Source of the DNA: Streptomyces guryensis
GTDB taxonomy: Bacteria > Actinomycetota > Actinomycetes > Streptomycetales > Streptomycetaceae
Direction of reading: 5' to 3'
NCBI RefSeq assembly: GCF_021261325.1
Contig: NZ_JAJSBI010000006.1
Location: 351,638 to 415,637 of the forward strand
Length of the DNA stretch: 64,000 bases
A program made the position numbers and the translations under genes. The notes below the pieces were generated by a model that did not search any database, was not told the DNA's origin, and was given only the letters and a program-made list of their open reading frames with translations. Positions 9,089 through 22,406 of this stretch are shown one piece after another (position 1 is the stretch's first letter; the number at the start of each line of letters is the position of its first letter).

Positions 9089-10393
9089 TCAGCCAACCGC
9101 GTTGTCGACGCCCTTTTGGGCGTGGCCCCAGGCGGTGGAGGAGCTGGTGCCCTTGCGCTCGACCTCGCCGAGGGCGTTGGTGATCTGCGTGGTCACGTCC
9201 TGGTCGTGCACGCCCAGCACCTGGACGGGAGAGGTCTCGGCCGCCTTGCCGAAGAGCTCGCCGATCGGGGCGTTGCTGAAGTAGGGGTCCTTGACGTCCT
9301 TGACCCCCGCGATGGCGCCGAGGTTGGAGGGGAAGCCGCCCTGCTTCTTGAAGAGCTTTTCCTGCTGCGGCGCCGCCGTCAGCCACTTGACGAGGTCGTA
9401 CGCCTGCTTCGCGTGCGACGAGCCCTTGGGGATGGCCAGGTAGGAGCCGCCCCAGTTGCCCGCGACACCGCCCGGGAGCGGGGCGACGTCCCACGTGCCC
9501 GTGGCCTTGGCGCCGGCCTGGCCCTTGATGTAGCCGAGCATCCAGGCCGGGCAGCCGATGGTGGCGAACGACCCGCTGCTGAACGCCTGGTTCCAGGCGG
9601 GGCTCCACTGGGCAAGCTTGGCGCTGAGGCCGTCCTTGGCGGCCTTGACCGAGGTGTCCCAGGCCGACTTGACGGCAGCGTTCTTGTCATAGATCAGCTT
9701 GCCGGAGGCGTCGTAGTAACGCTCCTTCTGCTGCCCGACGATCAGCTGGTAGAGGCTGCCCACGCTGTCCATCCAGCGGCTCTTGGCGCCGGCCTTGGCC
9801 TGGTACTGCTCGCCCAGTTTCAGGTAGTCGTCCCAGGTGGCCCACTTCTTGGCCAGCTCGGCGCGGTCGGTGGGCAGCCCGGCCTTCTTGAACAGATCGC
9901 TGCGGTAACAGATCGCCTCCGGGCCGACGTCGGTGCCCAGGCCCATGACGCGGCCGTCGGAGGTCGTGGCCGCAGCCCACTTGGCCGCGGAGTAGTCGCT
10001 CTTGAGGCTCTTGGCGCCGAACGCGCTCAGGTCCTCGAACTTGTCGGACTGCTGCTGGGTGACCGCGGCGATGCGGCCCACCTCGATGCCCTGGATGTCC
10101 GCCAGACCGCCGCCGCCGGACAGCCGGGTCTGCAGCGCGGGCCAGTAGTCGGCCTCGTTCTCGGTGCTGGACTCCTTGATGGTGACGTTCGGGTGGAGCC
10201 TCTCGTACTCCTTGTACAGGCCGGCTTCCTTGAAGCCGAAAGTGCCGAAGAGGCCGATGGTGATCGTGACCTTGCCGTTCTTGTCGGCGGTCGATCCGGA
10301 CGACCCGGATCCGCAGGCGGCGAGCAGAGCACCGGCGAGTGCGACCGCCCCGAGTCTGCGGGTGGCGCGGCGTGCGGCTCGGGAGATGGGCAT
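9089..10393 (-). CDS. Sugar-binding lipoprotein of an ABC importer (CebE-like)
   Basis: A 434-residue extracellular solute-binding protein. The leader ends in the lipobox LAAC with the lipidated cysteine at residue 27, so it is anchored outside the membrane. The mature part is a family 1 carbohydrate-binding protein. ATG 10393 is chosen because GGGAGG lies 5 bases upstream; earlier in-frame codons give a non-leader extension. It is the first gene of the importer operon and would deliver oligosaccharides to the two permeases. A perfect LacI palindrome 69 bp upstream suggests repression by the LacI protein encoded downstream. Confidence 0.92.
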   Translation of the reverse strand: MPISRAARRATRRLGAVALAGALLAACGSGSSGSTADKNGKVTITIGLFGTFGFKEAGLYKEYERLHPNVTIKESSTENEADYWPALQTRLSGGGGLADIQGIEVGRIAAVTQQQSDKFEDLSAFGAKSLKSDYSAAKWAAATTSDGRVMGLGTDVGPEAICYRSDLFKKAGLPTDRAELAKKWATWDDYLKLGEQYQAKAGAKSRWMDSVGSLYQLIVGQQKERYYDASGKLIYDKNAAVKSAWDTSVKAAKDGLSAKLAQWSPAWNQAFSSGSFATIGCPAWMLGYIKGQAGAKATGTWDVAPLPGGVAGNWGGSYLAIPKGSSHAKQAYDLVKWLTAAPQQEKLFKKQGGFPSNLGAIAGVKDVKDPYFSNAPIGELFGKAAETSPVQVLGVHDQDVTTQITNALGEVERKGTSSSTAWGHAQKGVDNAVG

Positions 10394-10448
10394 GGAAGCC
10401 TCCCATGGCTTCGGGACGGGACGCGAGGCGCATTGCAAGAGCGCGGAA

Positions 10449-10475
10449 TGAGAGCGCCGGATGAGAGCGCTCTCA
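10449..10475. promoter_or_regulatory. Tandem LacI-type boxes before the importer operon
   Basis: TGAGAGCGCTCTCA at 10462-10475 is a perfect 14-bp palindrome. A half-matching copy, TGAGAGCGCC, lies at 10449-10458. The pair sits 56-82 bp before the binding-protein start. Confidence 0.82.
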
Positions 10476-10817
10476 AGCTGTTTCCAGGAGGCTGCCGCAG
10501 CGGCCCTGGCTGCGTCAAGAGTTGAATGGGTAACGGATTGGATCCAGCCAACCCTTCGAAAGCCCACCGGGACACCCCTGACCAGGCGAGCTGGACTTCA
10601 CGACGGTCTGCCGTGGGGCCCTGAGGCGTCGACCTCGACGTCTGCGCCCATGTCGGCCCATGTCGGCCCGGATCTGGCCGGGCTCCGGTCTGGCGCAAAC
10701 CAGGCAGGTCTGACAGCGGAAGTCGAAGATCTGGGCGGATCTTGTTGTCTCAGTGGAGCAGTGGAGCAGCTTCGGCGTCTGCCTCGCAGGCCCGACGAGG
10801 AGTTGGGTGCGGATTTC

Positions 10818-10831
10818 AGGGAGCGCTCTCA
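10818..10831. promoter_or_regulatory. Orphan LacI-type box (AGGGAGCGCTCTCA)
   Basis: This matches 12 of 14 bases of the importer operator and is followed at once by GGAGGGGG, but the next coding sequence is only a truncated SDR fragment. It looks like a leftover promoter of a deleted regulon gene. Confidence 0.55.
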
Positions 10832-10850
10832 GGAGGGGGAGACAGACTCA

Positions 10851-11220
10851 GCTGTCTGGGCCGGCTACGAGCGGCTCAACGCCGGGGCGTGGGAGGAATG
10901 GAACGCCCCCCTGTGGGAGCAGCCGCTGGAACTTTTCGACGCCATGTTCACCCACGGGGTACGGGCTCACTACGTCACGACGGTGCTGTGCGCGCCGCTG
11001 CTCATACGCACTCCCGACAGCATGGTGGTGACCGTCTCCTTGGCCGTGCCGCCGTGCCAGAGGGCGAGCAGCACGTCTTCGGCGCCGCCTACGGCATGGC
11101 CAAAGCCGCCGACGACCGACTGGACCTCGCCACAGCCGAGCAGCTACGACCGCATGACGTCACATCGGTGGCCCTCCACCCCGGGCTGGTACACACCGAG
11201 GGGGTGATGCAGTTCAGTCG
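10851..11220 (+). pseudogene. Short-chain dehydrogenase (SDR) fragment, frameshifted
   Basis: The first frame encodes an SDR middle segment (VWAGYERLNAGAWEEW, then HYVTTVLCAPLLIRTPDSM). At about 11040-11050 the homology moves to another frame, encoding the catalytic-lysine region and C-terminal part (VFGAAYGMAKAADDR, then TSVALHPGLVHTEGVM). The Rossmann N-terminus with its Gly-rich motif is missing, the C-terminus is cut off, and there is no start codon. It is therefore a dead remnant, next to an orphan LacI box and other remnants. Confidence 0.75.
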
Positions 11221-11225
11221 GGCAC

Positions 11226-11690
11226 GTGTTGGTGGACGGACACCGTGTGGTGACGGGGACCACCATCGGGGAGTGCGGCAAGACGACGAAGGGCGGACTG
11301 CACGCCTTCACCTACAAGGCCGGTGACGCCAAGCCCGCCGGGCCCGCCGCTCCGGCGGCGGCCAGCTGCTCGGTGTACATCTCGGACGTCTCGTTCCACG
11401 GGGCCGGCGCCGGGGCGTGGTTCCAGTGGGAGACCTCGCAGGCGTGCAGCGGCTCGTTCGGCTCACAGAAGCGGGCAGACACAGATGTGGCGCAGCTCCT
11501 GGAGCGGACCGCGCGGCTACAACAACTGGCACGGCACGGGACTGACCTCGAACAGCTTCATCGACTACGGACGGTCGACGGACTGCAACGACGGGGGCGG
11601 CACCTACTCCTACTACCCTGTGATGCAGGGCTACGCCAGCGGGATCGGCTGGGGCCCCAAGACCCGCTCCGACAACGATCTGCGCAAAGG
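11226..11690 (+). pseudogene. Frameshifted fragment of a secreted protein
   Basis: The frame starting at 11226 reads VVTGTTIGECGKTTKGGLHA and then CSVYISDVSFHGAGAGAWFQ. At about 11480 the coding pattern moves to another frame (QMWRSSWSGPRGYNNWHGTG, then CNDGGGTYSYYPVMQGYASG). The Cys, Trp and Gly content suggests a small secreted actinobacterial protein, family not identified. No signal peptide remains and the reading frame is broken. Confidence 0.5.
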
Positions 11691-11727
11691 ATGCGGGACC
11701 AGGTCTCCGAATCCGCAGGAGAGACGC

Positions 11728-11895
11728 ATGGTCGAACAACCCCCCACTCGGTACTCGCCTGAAGGTACGCCCCTGGGGCGTGGCGCGAAGGACATCAGCT
11801 TCACCACCAGCTACTCCACTGAGACCCCACGGGCCCGCAAGCTGCGGTGGCTGATCAGGGACGTGCTTCGTTGGCCGGTGAAGAACAGCAGGTGA
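11728..11895 (+). CDS. Small hypothetical protein, 55 residues
   Basis: The ORF begins at ATG 11728 behind AGGAGAG with a 4-base gap and encodes a basic peptide ending in RKLRWLIRDVLRWPVKNSR. I recognise no family. It overlaps the end of a degenerate stretch, so it may be real or just a fortunate ribosome site in decayed DNA. Confidence 0.3.
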   Translation: MVEQPPTRYSPEGTPLGRGAKDISFTTSYSTETPRARKLRWLIRDVLRWPVKNSR

Positions 11896-12119
11896 ACCAC
11901 TGTCTGCGAGCGCCGAACGTGACTGGGCCCGCTCCGCCGGAACACCACGTGGGGAGGGCCCACTCCCGTCGGGAGAGGTTCGTCGGCTCCGGTAGCAGCG
12001 GAGAAGGCCACGAGGCGCAAGGGGGAGCACAGGCGTCCAGAGCGATCGTCGTACGGCTCGATGCGCTCGCCCATGGCCCTCATTCGCCCCCGGTGGATTC
12101 CTGCCGGGGCCGAGTGGGC

Positions 12120-12605
12120 TCAGCGGTTGACTTCGAGGTTCGTCAGGACGAGCAGGACGCGCAGGAGTCCGGTCGCACGGGCGGGGTCGCTGCGGAGTTT
12201 GGTGAGGATCCGCCAGTTCTTGAGGTGGGTGAAGCCGTGTTCGACGGGGGCGCGTCCGGCGGCCGGCACACGGTTCGCCTCCTTCTGTCCGGCGGTCGGC
12301 TTGCGGTAGCGGGTGGCCTTGAAGCCGGCGACGATGCCCAGGTCGTCGGGGGCGTCGGGCTTGTCCACGCCGAGGAAGCCCAGGTCGGCGAGCGCGCCGA
12401 GACCGGCCGCCTCCAGGTGTTCGACGAGATGGTCGTGGCGGGCGACGGTGGCGTCGTGGGTGCGGCCGGGCCGGGCGGCGCAGATCCGGATCAGCCATCC
12501 CTTGTCGTCGGTCAGGGCGAGGAAGTGCAGGCCGTGGCGGTGGTGCTTGCGACAAGGGACACGGTGTCCCCGCAGTGCTCTTTGTTCTTCTTCGCACAAG
12601 CTCAA
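12120..12605 (-). pseudogene. Truncated IS5-type DDE transposase
   Basis: About 160 codons encode the C-terminal two thirds of a DDE transposase of the IS5/DDE_Tnp_4 type. Visible parts are KHHRHGLHFLALTDDKGWLI, RPGRTHDATVARH with a catalytic Asp, LGALADLGFLGV with the second Asp, and EHGFTHLKNWRIL with the final Glu. The N-terminal helix-turn-helix half is absent; upstream sequence is unrelated. TTG 12605 is only the edge of the open frame. It marks an IS scar at the edge of the decayed patch. Confidence 0.75.
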
Positions 12606-12626
12606 CGAGCCCTGGGGACACCCCCG

Positions 12627-12866
12627 TTACGGAGCATCCAGGTCGGCGATCTCGTCCGGGTCGGAGCCGAAGCGCCCGTGCTCGGGCCGCGCGCTCGCAG
12701 GCGACACGTACTTCGGCAGTGAAGGCAGCTGAACCTCCTGCTGGACCCGTTCGACGAGTCGAAGCCCGGCGGGTCGGAGCAAGTCACCGACTTCGGTGTC
12801 GGTCAGAATCACGGCAGCACAGTAACCCCAGGTCATACCGCCCACACCGGATATTTCTTGTTCCAC
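12627..12866 (-). CDS. Possible small hypothetical protein, 79 residues
   Basis: An ORF with reasonably GC-rich third positions, reading LTDTEVGDLLRPAGLRLVER in the middle and ending in FGSDPDEIADLDAP. It has no recognised domain. It lies just 5' of the truncated transposase in the same direction and could be a fragment of a resident gene interrupted by the IS. Confidence 0.25.
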   Translation of the reverse strand: MEQEISGVGGMTWGYCAAVILTDTEVGDLLRPAGLRLVERVQQEVQLPSLPKYVSPASARPEHGRFGSDPDEIADLDAP

Positions 12867-12933
12867 GAGCCCAGGCGGCTACGACCCGCTGGTCACGAGT
12901 TCCCCCGAAACGAGCCGCACCCATCGAGGTCTG

Positions 12934-12969
12934 CGGGGCCAGGCCCGCGTGGTGCCGTGCCTGGCCCCG
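12934..12969 (-). terminator. Terminator hairpin at the 3' end of the CAZyme run
   Basis: CGGGGCCAGGC and GCCTGGCCCCG pair perfectly over 11 bp with a 14-nt loop, beginning 5 bases after the esterase stop codon. It is the natural end of the minus-strand CAZyme transcript. Confidence 0.7.
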
Positions 12970-12974
12970 GTGGG

Positions 12975-14369
<1,395 letters not shown>

Positions 14370-16352
14370 TCAGACGGCGGTGATGGTCCACTCGTTGTTG
14401 GTGCTGGAGTTCGGCGTCCACAGCACCGTGGTCGAGCCGACCGTGGTGCTGCCGCTGCCGTCGAGGGCGGTGCCGGTGCCCCGGTTGACGATCTGGTAGC
14501 GGCTGTCGCCGAGGCTGGTGAGCGACCACTGCTGGTTGTTGCCGCCGTTCCAGGTCTCCTGCCGGGCCGGAGCGCCGTTCGCGGAGTTGCCCCAGCTGTC
14601 GGCGGCCATGCCGTTGGTGCGGTTCATGATGCGGTGGTAGCCGTTGCCCAGGTCGATCAGCTGCCACTGCAGGTTGGTGCTGCCGTCGTAGTTCCACTGC
14701 TTGAGGTTGGAGCCGGCGGCGACGTTGCCTCCGCTGTCGAGCACCAGTCCGCTGGTCGCGTTGGCGATCTTCACCCAGGTCGTGGAGCCGCCCGGTGCGC
14801 CCAGGACGGGGATCTCCCCGGAGAAGGTCAGCTTGACCGTGTACGCCAGGGCGCTGAACGGCGGGTTCGACGAGGGCATGGCCAGGTGCAGGCCGGAGGC
14901 GTCCTGGGTCGGCGCGGGCAGGTCGACGTAGGTGCCCGCGGCGTTGTTGAGCAGTTGGGCGCCGGTCAGGCTGCCGAGGTTGATCTGGTTCGAGTTCAGG
15001 GTGGTGATGGTCATCGTCCCGCCCTGCCAGCCCAGCGCGGTGGCATAGAGGACCTTGTTGTCCTGGGTGCGGGTGAACCGGATGTCCTGCGGTTTGCCGG
15101 CCACCGGTCCGCTGAAGGAGCCCCCGCCCATCTTGGTGGGGCCCTCGCCGTAACTGGTCCAGGAGCGGGTGCCGTAGACGGCCTCCCCGAAACGGCCGAG
15201 CCAGTCGCCCATCGCGAGCAGGATGGTCTGCTGCCCGGAGGGAATGGTGCCGTCGGCCATGGGGGCGATGTTCAGCAGCATGGTGCCGCCCTTGCTGACC
15301 CGGTCGACCAGCGAGTGCAGCAGTGCCTGCGTCGAGTAGTAGCCGATGCCGACCGTGTAGCACCAGCTGGAGGAGGAGATGCTGTCGTCGGTCAGCCAGT
15401 ACGGAGTGAGCAGCCCGGCCGGGCCGCCGCGCTCGAAGTCGTAGACCTCGCCCTTGTTGTCGAGGCCGTCCTTGTAGGTCGCGACGACGTCCTTGTTCCA
15501 GGCGACGGCGCGGTTGTAGTAGTACGCGAGGAACTGGAGCCGGTCCGATTCCTGCACCAGGTTGAGGTCGAAGTCCTGCCAGAGCAGGTCGGGTTGGTAG
15601 CCGTCGACGACCTCGACCAGCTTGTCGTACCAGAGTTGGTTCTCGGCGGCCGAACCCTGCTGGCCGAAGAGGATGCGCAGGGCCGGGTCGGACTGGTTCG
15701 GCACGTGGTCGTAGAAGCCGTTGAAGTGGTAGGCGTGGTGGAGGGAGGCCATGAACTTCAGGCCCTGCCCGCGGATGGCTTGCGCGTGCAGCCCGACGAG
15801 GTCGAGCCTCGGGCCGTGCCGGACCGAGTTCCATGGGTTGGCGCGGCTGTTCCACATGGAGAAGCCGTCGTGGTGCTCGGCGACCGGGCCGGCGAATCTG
15901 GCGCCCGCGGACTTGAACAGCCGGGCCCAGGCGTCCGGGTCCCAATTACCGCCCTGGGAAGCCAATTTGGGGGCGAACTGCACGAAGTTGCCTGCCTTGT
16001 CGCGGGCTCCGTCGATGAAGTTGTTGTACGGCCATACCGAGGGGTCGCCATAGGTGGCGATGTGATGCTTGTTCTCGTTCGAGCCGCCGATGTACATGTT
16101 GCGCGGATACCACTCGTTGCCGAACGCCGGGACGCTGAAGACGCCCCAGTGGTAGTAGATGCCGAACTTGGCGTCCTGGAACCAGGCCGGGGCCGGGGGG
16201 TGCTGGTCGACGGAGGACCAGCTCGCGGTGTAGCTCGACGGGCCATCGGTCGCGGCGGCCTCGGGGGCGAACCGCAGCAGGCCGAAGGCCGTGGCCGCGC
16301 CGGTCGCTGCCAGCAGTCTGCGCCGGCTGATCGGGAGGGGGGACGAAGTCAT
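14370..16352 (-). CDS. Tat-secreted GH29 alpha-L-fucosidase with ricin-like lectin domain
   Basis: A 660-residue enzyme. ATG 16352 is chosen because GAGG lies 6 bases upstream and the protein then begins with a short leader holding RRRLLAATGAATAFG, a Tat motif. The catalytic barrel has the GH29 features AKFGIYYHWGVFSVPAFGNE and AEHHDGFSMW, and the putative nucleophile aspartate in DLLWQD (D260). After a beta-sandwich region, the last roughly 130 residues form ricin/RICIN_CBM13 repeats of a type different from its neighbours (QWQLIDLGNGYHRIMN, QQWSLTSLGDSRYQIVN). It would release terminal L-fucose from plant glycans such as arabinogalactan protein or xyloglucan. It sits 52 bp after GH59. Confidence 0.9.
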   Translation of the reverse strand: MTSSPLPISRRRLLAATGAATAFGLLRFAPEAAATDGPSSYTASWSSVDQHPPAPAWFQDAKFGIYYHWGVFSVPAFGNEWYPRNMYIGGSNENKHHIATYGDPSVWPYNNFIDGARDKAGNFVQFAPKLASQGGNWDPDAWARLFKSAGARFAGPVAEHHDGFSMWNSRANPWNSVRHGPRLDLVGLHAQAIRGQGLKFMASLHHAYHFNGFYDHVPNQSDPALRILFGQQGSAAENQLWYDKLVEVVDGYQPDLLWQDFDLNLVQESDRLQFLAYYYNRAVAWNKDVVATYKDGLDNKGEVYDFERGGPAGLLTPYWLTDDSISSSSWCYTVGIGYYSTQALLHSLVDRVSKGGTMLLNIAPMADGTIPSGQQTILLAMGDWLGRFGEAVYGTRSWTSYGEGPTKMGGGSFSGPVAGKPQDIRFTRTQDNKVLYATALGWQGGTMTITTLNSNQINLGSLTGAQLLNNAAGTYVDLPAPTQDASGLHLAMPSSNPPFSALAYTVKLTFSGEIPVLGAPGGSTTWVKIANATSGLVLDSGGNVAAGSNLKQWNYDGSTNLQWQLIDLGNGYHRIMNRTNGMAADSWGNSANGAPARQETWNGGNNQQWSLTSLGDSRYQIVNRGTGTALDGSGSTTVGSTTVLWTPNSSTNNEWTITAV

Positions 16353-16404
16353 GCGGAGCCTCTCAGCGTCATTGACGGGGTGGGTGGTCTCGGCCGTCAC
16401 CGGA

Positions 16405-20698
<4,294 letters not shown>

Positions 20699-20799
20699 CC
20701 GATCCTCCTGCGATGGGGCGCCGCAGCGCTGCGGCGCGGCGACATGCCGGGGCGGCGTCGGGATGCCGCCCCGGAGTCGAGCGCGGGTGCCTCACCGGG

Positions 20800-22335
20800 T
20801 CAGTTCAGCGTCCATTGCTGATTGCTCTGGCCGTTGCAGGTCCACAGCTGCGCGGGGGTGCCGTTGGCGGTGGCGGCGCCCGTCACGTCCAGGCACAGTC
20901 CGGAGGGGGCGCTGGTGATGGTGCCGTTGGCGTTCAGCGTCCACTGCTGGTTGCTCTGGCCGTTGCAGGTCCAGGTGATGACCTTGGTGCCGGGGCTGGT
21001 GCCCTGCCCGGAGGCGTCCAGGCACAGGCGGTTGCCGCCCAGGGAGACGGTCAGCTCGTGGGAGATGCTCTGGGACCAGGTCTGGTTCGCCGCTCCGGTG
21101 CAGTCGCGGATCTGTGTCTGCGTGCCCGGTGTCGTGGACCCACCCGGCACCTCAAGGCACCTGCCCGCACCCACCGCGTGCAGCGCACCCGTCGTGCCAC
21201 CGCCGCCGCTTCCCGCCCCGTAGCCGGCGGCGGTGATGCTGGTCTGGACGGCGTTCTCGGTGGCGTCGGAGGGGTAGCCCGCGGTCATCGCGCCTTCGAA
21301 GAACTCGCCCACGCCATTGGGACTGTTGTCGCCGCCGGTGCCGAGCAGGACGGAACTGTCCACCTTCATCGGCGAGTAGCCGTTCGGCAGGGGGCCGGAG
21401 AAGGTGGTGGTCAGCCCGCCCGCGGCACCGTTGCCGTACTTGAGAGTGAAGTTGCTTGTGCCGTTGTTCTTCAGCCACGCGCTGACGAACGGGGAGTGCA
21501 CGCCAGGGTTGTTCGGGTCCTTGTTGGAGCCGGTGTTGGTGTGGAACATGCCGTTCTCCAGGTCGGCCTCGACCCACGGGCCGCTGCCGGTGCAGCCGTT
21601 GAACCAGCAGGCGTTGCCCCAGTAGATGGCGTTCATGGTGGCGTTGCCGGTGTCGGTGTGGGAGTTCTCACCGCTGCCGTAGTCGAAGCAGCACCACTGG
21701 TTCGTGTAGTTCGACGACGTCACCATGTAGATGCCTTCCGGCTGAGAACCGGTGGCCACGCCGCTCGCGTGGTCGATCCGGTAGCCGACACCGGGAGTGA
21801 CCTTGACGCCGAAGACCTGGTGGCCGGCCGCGGTCACCGGCAGGGCCATGGCGTCCGCTCCGACGTCGGCCCCGTTGGGACCGGGACCCTTCCAGTAGCC
21901 GCCCCATGAGATCGGCAGGTCGTTGTGCCTGGTGGTCTGGTCGTAGATCTTCGTGATCGTGCACGACGTGCCCGCGCAGAACGACACCTGGGAGGCGGCG
22001 TCGGCGTACCCGCCCGCTGCGAGCACCCCGATGTCGCGGTAGCCGTGGTCGGAGGACCGCTGGATCTGGTACAGCGGCCCGTTGTACGCCGCGAAGAGCG
22101 CCCTGGTCGTCGAGTGGGCCGTCACACACGGCGTTCCGCCCGCGGCATAGATGTCGCACGGAAGCGACGTGTCGGCCGTGGAGGCGTTCGCCGCCGGGTG
22201 GACCGCGGCGGGCGGGCCGGTCCGCGGGGGTGTGGCGAAAGCCGGTGAGCCCAACGCGGCCAGGGCCATCGCCAGGGCGATCAGGAGCACGGCCGGGAAT
22301 CGCCTTCCTCGGCGATCGCTTGCTGATCCGGGCAA
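20800..22335 (-). CDS. Secreted GH54 alpha-L-arabinofuranosidase with C-terminal CBM13
   Basis: A 511-residue arabinofuranosidase from TTG 22335 behind GAGGAGG (5-base gap), which gives a clean Sec leader. An in-frame ATG at 22410 overlaps the GH27 stop (ATGA) and is a rival start. The GH54 domain opens with PCDIYAAGGTPCVTAHSTTR and keeps the family catalytic pair: Glu in EADLENG (residue 260) and Asp in GTGGDNS (residue 336). CBM13 follows from about residue 384 with three repeats. It would cleave alpha-L-Araf branches from arabinoxylan or arabinogalactan. It is the third GH54 in the transcription order of this run. Confidence 0.9.
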   Translation of the reverse strand: MPGSASDRRGRRFPAVLLIALAMALAALGSPAFATPPRTGPPAAVHPAANASTADTSLPCDIYAAGGTPCVTAHSTTRALFAAYNGPLYQIQRSSDHGYRDIGVLAAGGYADAASQVSFCAGTSCTITKIYDQTTRHNDLPISWGGYWKGPGPNGADVGADAMALPVTAAGHQVFGVKVTPGVGYRIDHASGVATGSQPEGIYMVTSSNYTNQWCCFDYGSGENSHTDTGNATMNAIYWGNACWFNGCTGSGPWVEADLENGMFHTNTGSNKDPNNPGVHSPFVSAWLKNNGTSNFTLKYGNGAAGGLTTTFSGPLPNGYSPMKVDSSVLLGTGGDNSPNGVGEFFEGAMTAGYPSDATENAVQTSITAAGYGAGSGGGGTTGALHAVGAGRCLEVPGGSTTPGTQTQIRDCTGAANQTWSQSISHELTVSLGGNRLCLDASGQGTSPGTKVITWTCNGQSNQQWTLNANGTITSAPSGLCLDVTGAATANGTPAQLWTCNGQSNQQWTLN

Positions 22336-22406
22336 GGTGACCTCCTCTGTGGCGCTGCCGCTGTACGGCGGCACCGAAGCTGCCGGTGGCCTGGGCGAGG
22401 GACGGG

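Larger units (their letters stand above)
10394..10850. other. Promoter region of the importer operon, with flanking non-coding DNA
   Basis: This 457-bp stretch holds the operators at 10449-10475 and 10818-10831. I see no convincing gene in the rest. Confidence 0.5.
12606..12974. other. Gap between the transposase remnant and the CAZyme run
   Basis: It contains a possible small ORF (12627-12866, minus) and the terminator hairpin of the CAZyme run at 12934-12969. I see no clear IS inverted repeat. Confidence 0.5.

Noticed and set aside
11811..12083. 90-codon minus-strand ORF next to the transposase remnant
   Set aside because: No recognisable domain or ribosome site and it lies in decayed DNA.
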